A stretch of DNA of 64,000 nucleotides from contig JASANG010002583.1 of assembly GCA_030248215.1 (NCBI GenBank), positions 124,001-188,000 on the forward strand, given 5' to 3'. The notes beneath the pieces were generated by a model that made no database searches, was not told the DNA's origin, and worked only from the letters and a program-made list of their open reading frames with translations. Each line of letters starts with the position of its first letter. Positions within the stretch are counted from its first letter, which is position 1. Of this stretch, positions 35,801-46,295 are shown one piece after another. The DNA comes from Enoplolaimus lenunculus (lineage: Eukaryota; Nematoda; Enoplea; Enoplida; Thoracostomopsidae). The position numbers and the translations under genes are program-made.

Positions 35801-36435
35801 ACCTTTACGTTTAAAGAATTCGACTCAGTAAATTTTGTGTCATGGAACACTGTCCAAAATACGTATGTGTGGCGTTCCAGCTTTTATAATATAAATAAGT
35901 AATACGTATTTTGATCATAAGGCCTTTATACAAAAGTTGTAATAAAGTTTGAGCATCCATTGATAAACATGAGATCGGAATCGGAAAATATTAATGAAAT
36001 ACTTTCAACATCATTGATTAATTTGATACCATAGGTAACTATTACAGTTGTCCACGTGTCATGTATTTCCAATCTCCACGGAAACGTGTCCCGCTGGAGG
36101 CGTAGTTTAGAAACAAAATCACCATTATGGATATACCACTGAATAAGGCGTCATTTAACTTAGCGGTATATATGAAGACAAAACAGGTACCAACTACGCA
36201 ATTGGCATATACAACTTGACTCGGTTGCAACAAACAGACAAATAACCACCGGTAAATGCTTAAGTAAACATTTTAGGAAAAGCTTAGACAGCGTTAGCAT
36301 CTTTTTCACACGGCAAACTTTTCATTGAACGCCAGTTCACACGGTTTACATTTGTTCTGCTAAAATAGACGCGTTTTGGATTTGAAAACATTGAAATTAT
36401 TAATTTATTCTTTGGAATTATTCGTCGTCCCACTT

Positions 36436-36680
36436 GGCCTGTGTAAAGATCAGGGGCGGAACGATTTCCTGTGGGACTAGAATAGAGTATAAGCTTAAGC
36501 TTTGGACTAATTTTTTTGGTTGGCTTAGGTTTAGGCTTAAGATTAGGCTTAGGAATGTGCTCATTCTTACGCTTATGCTTAGGCTTAGGCTTAGGCTTAA
36601 GATTAGGCTTAGGCTTAGGCTTAGGCTTAGGCTTAAGAATATGCTTTAATACTGTTCTGCCCCTGGTCTTTACATTGGCC
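36436..36680 (+). mobile_element. TTAGGC-body element
   Basis: GGCCTGTGTAAAGATCAGGG ... CTGGTCTTTACATTGGCC. Body of GCTTAGGCTTAGGCTTAGG with TTACGC variants. The long open frames here are products of the hexamer array. Confidence 0.88.
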
Positions 36681-37043
36681 GAAACTATTGTCACCTTATC
36701 AAGAAAACATTAACTACCTGCATAACCATATGATTGTTTTTAGTAAGAGAAAAAATTCACAACATTAATGATGTTTAACCCTTTTGGCGGTGGCGTTGGA
36801 GAATTACGTAAACAGTGAAATGAACCAATTTTAACTCCAAAACCAAAACAATGAGAGACAACAACTATGGAAACACAGATGGAAACACTTCAACTGCGCT
36901 ATAAAATCAGAAATTAATAAATAAGTTGAAATTGAAACTAAAGCTTTGTGATTACCCTCAGATTTAAGTTTTGACTCACGTTCGATGCTTATTTACTTTT
37001 CGCGAACATTTTAATACACAGACTTGTTTGCTTTGTGGTGCAA

Positions 37044-37420
37044 CAGGATGTAGCCGAATATCCGTTTCCGTTTCCATTAAAGTCGGTGTCCGTTTCCGTT
37101 TAAATTCGGTTAGTTTTACGCTCAAATTTAGTTGTTTTAAACATATATTTTGGCAAATTTTCATTACAGATATGCTGCAATTGTTTGAAATGAAATATAA
37201 ATTACGAAATTCATCGGAAATCATAAAAATTTCGGTGCATCCGCCATTTTTACTTTAATGATTTAGAAAGTCCCGTGATTATTTGTAACTTATAAAATTG
37301 TGTTGGCAGAAAAATAAAACTTCTGTGAAACTTTTACACTTCGATATCCGTTTTGCACTTCCGTAAATACTTCGATCCCCATCCGTTCCAGTTTCCGTTA
37401 TTTTACTATCCGTTTGTACC

Positions 37421-37423
<3 letters not shown>
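37044..37423. mobile_element. hAT-like element, CCGTTTCCG subfamily
   Basis: Starts CAGGATGTAGCCGAATATCC with CCGTTTCCGTTTCC words; ends CCGTTTGTACCCTG. Followed directly by an (AT)n tract, which hides any right-hand duplication. Confidence 0.68.
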
Positions 37424-37500
<77 letters not shown>

Positions 37501-37515
37501 CATACATATATATAT
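37424..37515. repeat. (AT)n microsatellite
   Basis: About 35 AT units with one or two interruptions, starting at the very end of the hAT-like element. Confidence 0.95.
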
Positions 37516-37827
37516 GCTGTTTTAAATTTATAACTAAAAATGTCGGTAAAATGCGCAAAATATAGATCAACTCGTTTTAATTCAAATTACTGTCGTTTTT
37601 ATCAATGTAATCGCATTATAAAACGTTTTTAATGTATCTTTGTGTCTGGTTGATATATGCCGGAAGGTTTATATATTTGTTCTTTAAATTTTAGCTCACA
37701 CATGGTTTTCACTAGATTTAGCAAATGAACGTTTTTATCACGTCGTACTAGTGACAGCATTAAGTTGTTAAGGGAAAATACGTCTGGCTAAATTTGTATA
37801 AAAACCATACCGCAATTGAATGACTCT

Positions 37828-38039
37828 CACGCTGCAAAAAATGGCGAGTCAAATTGACTGTCTACGAAATATGCTCTACGGGACTACACAAATTGAGTCA
37901 TATTCGACTCCATCAGAGTCAAACGTGTGACTCAGTGAGTCGAATTTGACTCTGGCGGAGTCGAGTTTGTACTCATTTTGTGTAGTTCCGTACAGCCTAT
38001 TTCGGAGGCATTCAATTTGACTCACCATTTTTTGCAGTG
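37828..38039. mobile_element. Palindromic element P, copy 4
   Basis: CACGCTGCAAAAAATGGCG ... CCATTTTTTGCAGTG. Its last base is where the TTAGGC element 38048-38282 places its target duplication. Confidence 0.86.
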
Positions 38040-38047
38040 CAGTTTCG

Positions 38048-38282
38048 GACCATGTTAGGCCGTCCCGGTTTCTGGTAGGTCTGTAAAAGAGTAGGCTTAC
38101 ATTCTAGACTTCATTTTTAACGCTTTGGCTTAGGCTAGGCTTAAGAATACGCTTTTGCAATGTTTAGGCTTAGGCTTACGCTTACGCTAGGCTTAAGAAT
38201 ACACTTTTGCAATGTTTAGGCTGAGGCTTCGGCTTAGGAATACGCTTAATCTACTGTTACGGCCCTAAAAGTAACATTGGCC
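38048..38282 (+). mobile_element. TTAGGC-body element, GTTACTTTAAGG-ended subfamily
   Basis: Right end GGCCCTAAAAGTAACATTGG; left end degenerate. Flanks GCAGTTTCG/GCAGCTTCT (7 of 9). Two blocks of GCTTAGGCT repeats separated by AATACGCTTTTGCAATG. Confidence 0.78.
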
Positions 38283-38704
38283 GCAGCTTCTATCAACAAA
38301 ATAGTGCAGAAACCAGAAAATAAGTAATTGCAATCGGACTTTTATGTGTAAGTTGCAAATCGCACGAACTGCGCATAATTGCTGGAAATCACTGTGGTAA
38401 ACATCGCAAAATCTATTTCATGTTTCCTATTCATGGTGAATTGTGCAGTATCTATTTTATCAAAAATCACAATGACACGCCCAAATTCGCAGCAAAGCCC
38501 GAAATATAACATACTCGATTATTCCTATAGGTTGTAACCGGACACAGTGCAGAAACCTACCTTTTGACGATTAAAAAAAGCTAAATTTGGGGCGATTTTG
38601 GTACATTTTGGGTGTCGTACGTACCTTACAAATAGGAGCAAATTCTCCGTCAATCGTTTGCAGATTTATCATCTAGTTTTGTAAGCCTGGAAGTTTGGGG
38701 TATT

Positions 38705-38789
38705 ATTTGTTGCCATAATAAAGCTTAAGCTTACTTGAATTGTAGTCTCACAGAAATAAGTTGCGCCCATGATCTTTACATGGACCTAC
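38705..38789 (-). mobile_element. TTAGGC-body element, terminal remnant
   Basis: Keeps AAGCTTAAGCTTACT, the AGTCTCACAG block and the end GCCCATGATCTTTACATGG; body lost. Confidence 0.65.
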
Positions 38790-39096
38790 GCTTTCAACTA
38801 TCCCTACCTGGCAGTGTAATCGTTTGAACCAATCATTGCAGCTCTTTTCGAATGTCGTGATCAATTTCGGCAAATATTCAATTAAACGAGATGGGAAACT
38901 CGAGCAAAAATAAAGAAAAAAATTGCAAAACGTTTAAAAGAAACTTGAAGTAAACACCGAAAGCAGAAAATAGTTTTCAATTTTCAACGAAACTAAAATT
39001 ATACGGCACGAAAAACTCGATTTGAAATTTTCTTTGAACCGTTGCGCCGTTCAGTCGGTTTTTGAGCTCCGGCAGACTTTGCGTATTTAAATCTTT

Positions 39097-39354
39097 GGCC
39101 CATATGTAAAGATCAGGGGCGGAACGTTTTTCTGTGGGACGCAATAGGGTAAGCTTAAGCTTTAGACTATTTTTTGCCTGGCTTAGGCTTTAACGTTTAG
39201 GCTTAGGAATAAACTCATTCTTACACTTTGACTTATGCTTAGATTTAGCCTTAAGAATATACTCATTCTTACGCTTAGACTTAGGCTTAGGCTTAGGCTT
39301 AGGCTTAGAAATATGCTTATATAGTACTGTTCCGCCCCGGTCTTTACATTGGCC
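39097..39354 (+). mobile_element. TTAGGC-body element
   Basis: GGCCCATATGTAAAGATCAG ... CCGGTCTTTACATTGGCC, 258 bp; body with TTAGGC and TTACGC/TTAGAC variants. Confidence 0.87.
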
Positions 39355-40013
39355 GAATTTGTTGAGTGACGAAAATCAAGTTTTTTACATTTCCATGAAA
39401 TACATATAAAATTCATACAATTTTGAGGATTTAGTATATGTTTGAAGAAAAAATCAGAGTTTTAAGCGTTTGATAAAATTTAAAAGATTTGTTTGGTTTT
39501 ACGCAAATGATTAAACATTTTCAGCACTTAATTGTTTTCCGTACAAAATTAAATATTTTGAACGCATAGCAGTCACTTGTGCTTGCAAGATTTTTTCAAA
39601 GAGGCGGACACCTTTAGTATACTTTTCAAGTGGGCATCACTCAATTTTACACGCTAAAAATTAAGCTGCAATCAAGTGCAAGTATCTACTTGCTATATAT
39701 AGCATAGAAAAGCATAAAGGCAAAACTCTCAACCTCAAATTGAAATGAACAACTCTTCGACGAATACTATAAAGTTCAAAACAAGTTAATATAAACTGAG
39801 AAACATCCACCCCCAAACCATTCTAATCAAAAATCGAAGATTTCCTCTTATCAACCCGATGTTTAGAAGCCACGTTGTAGAGCATTTAGCGGAAGCGAGT
39901 CAACTGCAAGAATAACTAAACCAGATATTCCGCTAAATATGATATCTGTGTGATCTTTTTTTACTTTTCTTGCGTAAACAGTCGTTTTCAAAACAGCCGT
40001 AGTATTCAGCGAC

Positions 40014-40219
40014 GGGTCAATGTAAAGAACAGGGGCGGAACACTGTTATAAGCATATTCCTAAGTCTAAGCCTAACCCTAAGCCGCCTAAGCTTAAGATT
40101 GGGCATATTCCTAAGCCTAAGCTTAAGCCTAAGCCAAGCAAAAAAAATAGTCTAAAGCTTAAGCTTACTCTGTTGTAGTCCCACAGAAACTCTTGCCGCC
40201 CCTGATCTTTACATGGATC
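40014..40219 (-). mobile_element. TTAGGC-body element, likely 9-bp duplication
   Basis: GGGTCAATGTAAAGAACAGG ... CCTGATCTTTACATGGATC; flanks TTCAGCGAC/CTCAGCCAC (7 of 9). Confidence 0.85.
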
Positions 40220-40886
40220 CTCAGCCACGTAACCAATAGGATTTCAAAATTGTCTGATAACTGGTTAAAATCAAACCGCATAGTACTAGAATGTTTCTGT
40301 CATACAGCGTTACGCTTAGCAGCCTGCGCAGACCATTTATCTTAAAGATTTACCTATTTATAAAGCTTTAAAATGGTTATCTGTCATTGATCTAAATTGC
40401 CCGTTTTTTGGTCTCTACACTCTTGGAATATGGTTTACCATCTCGTATGTTTGTTTTAAACTGACTATAAAACTTGCCAAAAGCTAAAAACCGTATAGCA
40501 TGCGTGCTTTATTCGTGCCGGCATCCATAGTTTCTAAACACTGTGCAACGTTCTGTTTATAGATTGTGCTCTTAATAGCTATGTGAGCCTTAAAATATCT
40601 ATACTAGCCTTATATGGGGTATATTTGCTGGTCGCAGGCAATTGAAGCTTAATTTATCGGTACATTTATTGATATATAACGTCCCTACGGTCGGAACATA
40701 TACTAGGTTGAGTTTTATATAACATAAATTTTGTTAAAACAGGATATTCAAAAATAAAAAGTCTTGGATTACGTTATAATTTGAATTTACACTTTTCTGT
40801 TAAAATATAAGTACAAAATAGTAATTTAACATGAATTCGGAAATGATTGCGCCTTTGTAATGTTTAAGCTGTTTCGAACTGTCCAT

Positions 40887-41241
40887 TACTGTATTGACCC
40901 GTATAAAAGGGGAGGGGTACCTAATAAGAGGGGTCCCCCTTTTGAGTCCCGATCAATAGGAGTCCATATCCGTAATAGGAGTCCGTAAGCGGATAGAGTC
41001 CCTAAACCCAGTCTATAAATGTCAATTATCCCTAAATGTGGTGCATAAATGACTCCAGACCAAACAAAGTTGAGTTTGAAACCATAAAGCACACTTAAGT
41101 TTTGAAGCACATTCCTAAGTAAGTATAACCTTGCATTATCGTTCAAGCTTTTGATGCAAGGCAAAAAACGTTTAATTCAACGGATAGTTGCAATACCGAA
41201 TATATATCAGTAACACAGGACGACGAAGGGCAGGTTAAAAA
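40887..41241 (-). mobile_element. TACTGTAGTGACC element, truncated against satellite
   Basis: Starts TACTGTATTGACCCG, runs through GTCCGTAAGCGGATAGAGTC and GATATATATCAGTAAC, then stops where the satellite edge TTTATTGAGCGAAG begins. Confidence 0.78.
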
Positions 41242-41467
41242 TTTATTGAGCGAAGCTCGAACACACGTAAGCAATTAAGGTAATATGCAAATTAGTTATT
41301 AGCTAACTATTAATTTATCGGTTTTGGGGGTTGGTAAGCAATTTCCTCAGATTCCTCGCACCCAAAAACCCTTCAGCCACCCTAATAATTTTTGGAATAA
41401 TTTAAAAAGTCATAATTTTGTCTGGTCAATTAAGCTAATATGCAAATTAGCTATTAGCTAATACCTC
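41242..41467 (-). repeat. Dispersed ~160-bp satellite, copy 3
   Basis: Edge TTTATTGAGCGAAGCTC, then GCAAATTAGTTATTAGCTAA and CCTCGCACCCAAAAACC. Same edge as copy 2. Confidence 0.78.
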
Positions 41468-41505
41468 CAATCGACACCATATATATACGCGTCCAAGAAT
41501 CAATA

Positions 41506-41658
41506 GCCCATGTAAAGATCAATGGCGGAACGTATATCTGTGGGAATAAAATAAACTTAAGGTTTAGACTAATTTTTGGCCTGGCTTAAGCTTAGGCTTA
41601 GGCTTATGCTTAGGAATATGCTTATAATACTGTTCTGCCCCTGTTCTTTGCATTGTCC
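41506..41658 (+). mobile_element. TTAGGC-body element, short
   Basis: GCCCATGTAAAGATCAATGG ... CCCCTGTTCTTTGCATTGTC, 153 bp. Confidence 0.83.
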
Positions 41659-42067
41659 AAATCGTTTAAAACCTCGTTTTAAAAACCTAATTCCGTAAAT
41701 ATTCAGTTTCGAAACTGTTGTATTCAAGGAACGTCATTACAGTCCCATATATTTGATTGTTTAAAATGTGTTCTAAATTTATCTGAGACCAATTTCAGAT
41801 AAAACTATTTTATACTCTGTTTCTACCTCTACAGGGTCGTAATTTATGTAATTGAAAGCCTAAAGTAATTTTTGATCTTGCGCAGGATATAGAAAATAGT
41901 TATATCCGTAAAGATTTATGAAATAAGCGAGAAAATAAGCGTTGGGACATTGTTTTGATTAATGTTGTGTTCATACTCCATCTTTTACGTACTGAACGAG
42001 CGAGCATCAATTAAAAATTACATATTTTACTAAATCTGACAATTTAGCAATGAAGTACTGAGCGTTT

Positions 42068-42167
42068 GGCCCATGTATAGAACAGTGCCGGAACAGTAAT
42101 ATAAGCATATTCCTAAGCCTAAGGCTAAGCCTAAGCGTACGGATGAGCCTATTCCTAAGCCTAAACC
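42068..42167 (-). mobile_element. TTAGGC-body element, GTATAGAACAGGG-ended, truncated
   Basis: Left end GGCCCATGTATAGAACAG and CCTAAGCC body, cut off by the left arm of the palindrome at 42168. Confidence 0.8.
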
Positions 42168-42367
42168 GGCCAATGTAAAGAACAGGGGCGGAACAGTATT
42201 ATAAGCATATTCCTAAGCCTAATTTGAGCCTACGCCTAAACCTACGCGTAAGAATGATCATATTCCTAACCTAAGCCTAAGCCAGGCAAAAAAATAGTCT
42301 AAAGCTTATGTCTACTCTTTTCTAGTCCCACAGAAAAACGTTCCGCCCCTGATCTTTACACGGGCTG
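42168..42367 (-). mobile_element. TTAGGC-body element in left palindrome arm
   Basis: GGCCAATGTAAAGAACAGGG ... CCTGATCTTTACACGGGC. Confidence 0.88.
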
Positions 42368-42717
42368 AAAACTTAAACATTTTCAATTTGTTCTTCCTGC
42401 GGTCATCTATTTCAAAACCACATCTGTTTTTTACTTTATTCCGCAGAATAGTTTACTGGAAGTTGACATAACTGTAATTCTGATTTATTATAATTTACGC
42501 TGAAGAAAGGACATACAGCCATCCAACTTGCTTCATCGCGTGGTTTCACAAACTGTACTTTATTATTAATTAGGCTTTTTTGCTTTTCCACCAGCCGGCT
42601 AAAATGTATAAAACGCTCGGCCCATGTATAGAACAGCGCCGGATCGTTTTCCGGACGGGCTATAATAGAGTCAGTTGAAGCTTTAGAATAATGTTTTTGC
42701 TTAGTCTTAGGCTTAGG

Positions 42718-42979
42718 CGGCCCATGTATAGAACAGGGCCGAAACAGTAGTCTAAAAACATTCCTAAGCCTAAGCCTAAGCCTAAGCCTATGCCTAAAGC
42801 TAAGCGTAAGGATGAGCCTATTCCTAAGCCTAAGCCTAAGCCTATGCCTAAAGCTAAGCGTAAGGATGAGCCTATTCCTAAGCCTAAGCCTAAGACTAAG
42901 CAAAAACATTATTCTAAAGCTTCAACTGACTCTATTATAGCCCGTCCGGAAAACGATCCGACTCTGTTGTATACATGGG
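42718..42979 (-). mobile_element. TTAGGC-body element at palindrome centre, GTATAGAACAGGG-ended
   Basis: GGCCCATGTATAGAACAGGG ... GTTGTATACATGGGCC. Its hexamer body forms the palindrome spacer; CCTAAGCCTAAGCCTA blocks alternate with AAGCTAAGCGTAAGGATGAG. Confidence 0.85.
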
Positions 42980-43239
42980 CCGAGCGTTTTATACATTTTA
43001 GCCGGCTGGTGGAAAAGCAAAAAAGCCTAATTAATAATAAAGTACAGTTTGTGAAACCACGCGATGAAGCAAGCTGGCTGGCTGTATGTCCATTGTTCAG
43101 CGTAAATTATAATAAATCAGAGTAACAGTTATGTCAACTTCCAGTAAACTATTCTGCGGAATAAAGTAAAAAAACAGATGTTGTTTTGAAATAGATAACC
43201 GCAGGAAGAACAAATTGAAAATGTTTAAGTTTTCAGCCC

Positions 43240-43427
43240 GTGTAAAGATCAGGGGCGGAACGTTTTTCTGTGGGACTAGAAAAGAGTAGGCATAATTTTT
43301 AGACTATTTTTTTGCCTGGCTTAGGCTTAGGTTAGGAATATGCTCATTTTATGCTTAGGTTTAGGCTTAGGCTTAGGCTTAGGAATATGCTTATAATACT
43401 GTTCCGCCCCGGTTGTTTACAGTGGCC
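43240..43427 (+). mobile_element. TTAGGC-body element in right palindrome arm
   Basis: GCCCGTGTAAAGATCAGGGG ... GGTTGTTTACAGTGGCC, mirror of 42168-42367 with small differences. Confidence 0.86.
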
Positions 43428-43604
43428 GAAACAAATGACCACATGAAGAACAAATTGAAAATTTTCAAGTTTTCTATAAACTACTGGCAAATATCAAAAA
43501 AACTTTCATGACGACATTACAAAACTGCAAGTTCCAATATAAGCGAATGTATTCAGGTTTATTGTGCCTATATTCAAAAATTTGTAAAAACTTATGGATA
43601 GTAG

Positions 43605-43867
43605 GGCCCATGTATAGAACAGGGCCGAAACAGTAGTATAAAGGTATTCGTAAGCCTAAGCCTAAGCCTAAGTCTAAGCCTAAAGCTAAGCGTAAGGATG
43701 AGCCTATTCCTAACCCTAAGCCTAAGCCTAAGCCTAAGCCTAAGCCTAAGCGTAAGGATGAGCCTATTCCTAAGCCTAAGCCTAAGCGAAAAAGTCAGTC
43801 TAAAGCTTAAGCTGACTTTATTACAGCCCTGCGGGAAAACGATCCGGCCCTATTCTATGCATGGTCC
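43605..43867 (-). mobile_element. TTAGGC-body element, GTATAGAACAGGG-ended
   Basis: GGCCCATGTATAGAACAGGG ... CTATTCTATGCATGGTCC; flanks GGATAGTAG/CGTTAGTAG (7 of 9). Longest pure hexamer run in the window, CCTAAG repeated about seven times near 43715. Confidence 0.86.
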
Positions 43868-44472
43868 GTTAGTAGCATGGTAGAAACTGCATATTATCAA
43901 AGAGAACTTTTCACTAAATAGGTTTTGGTTCCAAACCATTTTATGGACCGTTCTGTACGGTGTACCGAAGATTACCCGAACACACCATCAGTATGCATTT
44001 ATATCTCGAAATGATTTACTGACAAAGCTGGCTTCGTACATTCGTTTAAAAGCTAAAATTCAATGTCACAGACGTAATTATGAACAAGCACATTGAAGCT
44101 TGTGAATCGACTTGGTCTGCGTTCAAATATCATTAGATTTTAGTCGACACAAAAGAAACATATGATAAAGTGGGTTACAAGCAACAGGTTTATATATTTT
44201 TTACCGGTTCAGAATAGTGAAATTGTGTCGTTAATAATTGTACAAACAATTCTGGCTTTCGCTGCTCGTTCGCAAAAATATCGTTACGATGTTATATCCT
44301 CTCGAAATATAATGTTCTCAGTGTCAAAATTATATTATACGACCTTGGCCGTTGTTTTGAGTAACATCTTCTTGTATGACGTTTAGCAACGAACCTAATT
44401 TATTTCATATTCCCCTAGAGAATGATTGTTAAGTGCAAACAAGTGTGGAACACGATGAATGTTTATGGATAC

Positions 44473-44648
44473 GACCAATGTAAAGGACAGGCGTGGAACA
44501 GTATTATAAGCATATTGCTGAGCCTAAACTTAAGCCTAAGCCTAAACGTAAGCGTAAACCTAAGCCCAGCAAAAAATTAGCCTAAAGATTAAGCTTACTC
44601 TATTCCATCCTACAGAAAATCTCTCCGCCCATGATCTTTACATGAGCG
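44473..44648 (-). mobile_element. TTAGGC-body element with perfect 9-bp duplication
   Basis: TATGGATAC precedes GACCAATGTAAAGGACAG and follows ATGATCTTTACATGAGCG. 176 bp. Confidence 0.92.
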
Positions 44649-44825
44649 TATGGATACGTACAGCTCGCGCCTACTTTCAAAAATACGACTCGAACGAATA
44701 AGTTTTGAGTTATGAAAGGATACATTAAGATTTGGGTATATATTTATATTCGTAACAGGCAATTTGGAATACTTACGACGAGGAATTTTAATTGTTTAAA
44801 ATTAATTGTTTTCGTTCAGAATTTT

Positions 44826-45067
44826 GGCCAATGTAAAAAACAGGGACGCGATAGTATTATAAGCATATTACTAAGCCTAAGCCTAAGCCTAAGCCTAAGC
44901 GTAAGAATGAGCATTTTCCTAAGCCTAAGCCTAAGCCGAACCGTAAAAAGGAGCATATTCCTAAGCCTAAGTCTAAGCCTAAACCAAGCAAAAATTAGTC
45001 TAAACATTAAGCTTTACTATTTTCTAGTCTCACAGAAAAACGTTCCGCCCCTGATCTTTACATGGGT
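44826..45067 (-). mobile_element. TTAGGC-body element with perfect 9-bp duplication (reference copy)
   Basis: CAGAATTTT on both sides; ends GGCCAATGTAAAAAACAGGG and CCTGATCTTTACATGGGT. 242 bp; body is two blocks of CCTAAG hexamers separated by GTAAGAATGAGCAT. Confidence 0.94.
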
Positions 45068-45504
45068 CAGAATTTTAAATGGTCGTAGGTTTTTCTAGAA
45101 TTGAAAACATTTGAAATGCAATATCCACACTGCTAGCTGCTCTGAATTTTTGTGCGCAAAATATATTTGATATCCATACCTCTACAAACGTTAGACAAAG
45201 TATTACAGACAAGCACTTTAAAAATATTTTTAAAATCCTGTTGAAATCCGTGTCTTCCTATAGCAAAATATTGTCGTCAGCCTACAAGCCTCTGTATACA
45301 TAGCAAAATGAAGTGGGTTAATGTCACAAATGTACTTCTCAGAAGATGAATTGTTCTAAGAAGTAAAACTTGTGTTGAGCAACGCCGATACTAAAACACG
45401 CAATCATCAAGGTTGCAGAAGTAAAATCGCCGCAACAAAATCGGTTCTCGCACGAGTTTCCATTCAGAAGTTTTGTCATCAAACCAATCTTGTATAATTT
45501 CACC

Positions 45505-45799
45505 GGCCAATGTACAGAACAGGGGCTGAACAGTATTAAAAGCGTATTGCTAAGCCTAAGCCTAAGCGTAAGAATGAGCATATTCCTACGCCTAAGCCTA
45601 AGCGTAAGAATGAGCATATTCCTACGCCTAAGCCTAAGCGTATAAATGAGCATATTCCTAAACCTAAGCCTTAGCCTAAGCGTTGCAAAAGCGTATTCCT
45701 AAGCCGAAGCTTAAGTCTAAGCAAAAAACGTAGTCTAGAATGTAAGCCTGCTCTTTTACAGACCAACCAGAAACCGGGACGGCCCTAAAAGTAACCTGG
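45505..45799 (-). mobile_element. Hybrid TTAGGC-body element with unmatched ends
   Basis: Left end GGCCAATGTACAGAACAGGG is of the GTAAAGAACAGGGG type, right end GGCCCTAAAAGTAACCTGG is of the GTTACTTTAAGG type. Ends about 25 bp past the potassium channel polyadenylation signal. Confidence 0.84.
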
Positions 45800-45822
45800 T
45801 GCGCTTCACGTATAATTAAACT

Positions 45823-45828
45823 TTTATT
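45823..45828 (-). promoter_or_regulatory. Polyadenylation signal AATAAA of the potassium channel
   Basis: AATAAA on the minus strand about 53 bp after the stop codon at 45881, in GTAAAATAAAAGTTTAA. Implies a very short 3' UTR ending at or inside the hybrid element. Confidence 0.65.
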
Positions 45829-45880
45829 TTACATTCTACTTTTCATCGAAACAACAACATCAAATATGTCTAACAATCAG

Positions 45881-46295
45881 CTACAGCTTAAACCCGCGTC
45901 GTTTGATTTTTTTCTTCTGTGGTGCATGAGAATGGCCACTAGCGCCCGAGATGCTTCCTCCAGTGATAGCACGGCCGTGACTGAGTCCATGCCACGCTGG
46001 ATCCGATTCTAAATGTTCGATAAGCGGTTTCAAATCGCAAACCATCATTCCGTTGATAATTTTACGCGGATGAAGCGCTAAAAATGTATTTCCAATTTCT
46101 TCAGCTGCATGTTCGCCAATCGAATCGATTTGTTTTTGTTCGTGCTGTTGTGATTCAGGCGGTGTATCCGAGTATTCTTCGTGAAAGTTTTCAACAATTA
46201 CCGAAATTGGAAACGCGAGTAGGATGATGCCGACGATGCTGACGGTGCCCGCGACCACTTTGCCCAGCAGTGTTTCTGGACAAACGTCTCCGTAT
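45881..46295 (-). CDS. Shab: K channel exon 7: filter end, S6 and C-terminus
   Basis: Acceptor GTTTTTCAG restores GYGDVCPETLLGKVVAG. S6 is VSIVGIILLAFPISVIVENF; the usual PXP bend is PIS. The tail of about 95 residues has a His/Ser-rich part and a basic end KKKIKRRGFKL. The stop codon is at 45881. Confidence 0.95.

Larger units (their letters stand above)
42168..43427. repeat. 1.26-kb inverted duplication bounded by TTAGGC elements
   Basis: Left arm 42168-42716 and right arm about 42882-43427 are near-identical reverse complements; the spacer of about 165 bp is CCTAAG hexamers. Each arm has an outer TTAGGC element, about 250 bp of unique sequence and the end of an inner element. Open frames at 42436-42909 (minus) and 42790-43125 (plus) are the same sequence on the two arms (SRLVEKQKSLINNKVQF). 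Confidence 0.92.
35454..45804. other. Intergenic TTAGGC-element cluster, no gene recognised
   Basis: Ten kilobases between the membrane-protein exon and the potassium channel 3' end, made largely of TTAGGC-body elements plus P, TA-flanked and satellite copies. Unique pieces (e.g. 36690-37040, 38790-39090, 39360-40010, 40220-40880, 41660-42060, 43870-44460, 45070-45500) showed no supported exon. Confidence 0.6.

Noticed and set aside
36042-36233. Frame with FRGDWKYMT, recalling the WKYLT signature of AIG1/FAR-17a membrane proteins
   Set aside because: No in-frame ATG, no convincing acceptor or donor, and no phase match with the exon at 35241-35453.
36284-36694. 136-codon Lys/Pro-rich frame
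   Set aside because: It is the read of TTAGGC hexamers (repeating KPKPK) inside a transposon; same for 39183-39416, 44712-45098, 45339-45653, 57089-57397 and 57491-57793.
42436-43125. 157- and 111-codon frames as genes
   Set aside because: Both are the same sequence on the two arms of the inverted duplication, starting in hexamer repeats; no splice sites or family match.
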